From Cyanobium sp. NIES-981 (GTDB lineage Bacteria; Cyanobacteriota; Cyanobacteriia; PCC-6307; Cyanobiaceae), in the NCBI GenBank assembly GCA_945907085.1, contig CAMDSS010000122.1, forward strand, positions 1 to 6,063: a stretch of DNA of 6,063 bases, written 5' to 3'. A model generated the notes under the pieces. The model worked only from the letters and a program-made list of their open reading frames with translations, did no database searches and had not been told where the DNA came from. The first letter of the stretch is position 1, and the number at the start of each line of letters is the position of its first letter. Below are positions 6,063 to 6,063 of this stretch, in pieces. A program made the translations under genes and the position numbers.

Positions 6063-6063
6063 T

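Overview
The window looks like a piece of core chromosome from a GC-rich picocyanobacterium of the Synechococcus/Cyanobium type. The evidence is the mix of genes: two photosystem I subunits (psaF, psaJ), a high-light-inducible chlorophyll-binding protein, and a cyanobacterial DUF3067 protein. The compact layout, mostly weak Shine-Dalgarno signals and high GC (by eye about 60% or more) fit the same group. I see no insertion sequence, phage gene, tRNA, rRNA, CRISPR array or origin, and no gene-free stretch above 300 bases.

Left to right: the 3' end of a pilT-type pilus ATPase gene (2-328, +) runs into a convergent minus-strand pair, hli (380-628) and tsaD (668-1729). The spacer between tsaD and psaF (1730-1790) is divergent. 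It leads into the photosystem I pair psaF (1791-2282, +) and psaJ (2332-2448, +), which ends at a clear intrinsic terminator (2491-2518). gmk (2554-3114, -) converges on that terminator. A second divergent spacer (3115-3174) separates gmk from rqcH, an NFACT-family gene (3175-4863, +). rqcH overlaps tatC (4860-5681, +) by four bases. A DUF3067 gene (5712 to the right edge, -) converges on tatC and is cut, or starts, at the boundary.

Functionally the window combines photosystem I assembly and light stress (psaF, psaJ, hli), protein export or thylakoid targeting (tatC), rescue of stalled ribosomes (rqcH), tRNA t6A modification (tsaD) and guanine nucleotide supply (gmk). The PsaF precursor carries a Sec-type signal peptide without a twin-arginine motif, so it is not an obvious TatC client. 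The likely TatC client in this neighbourhood would be the Rieske protein PetC, which from memory of related genomes often lies close to tatC and DUF3067, outside this window.

I find no evidence of a new biological system. The points most worth a second look are a terminator whose 3' arm can pair with two different 5' arms, the apparent translational coupling of rqcH with tatC, and an hli gene sitting 39 bases behind tsaD with no visible terminator between them.
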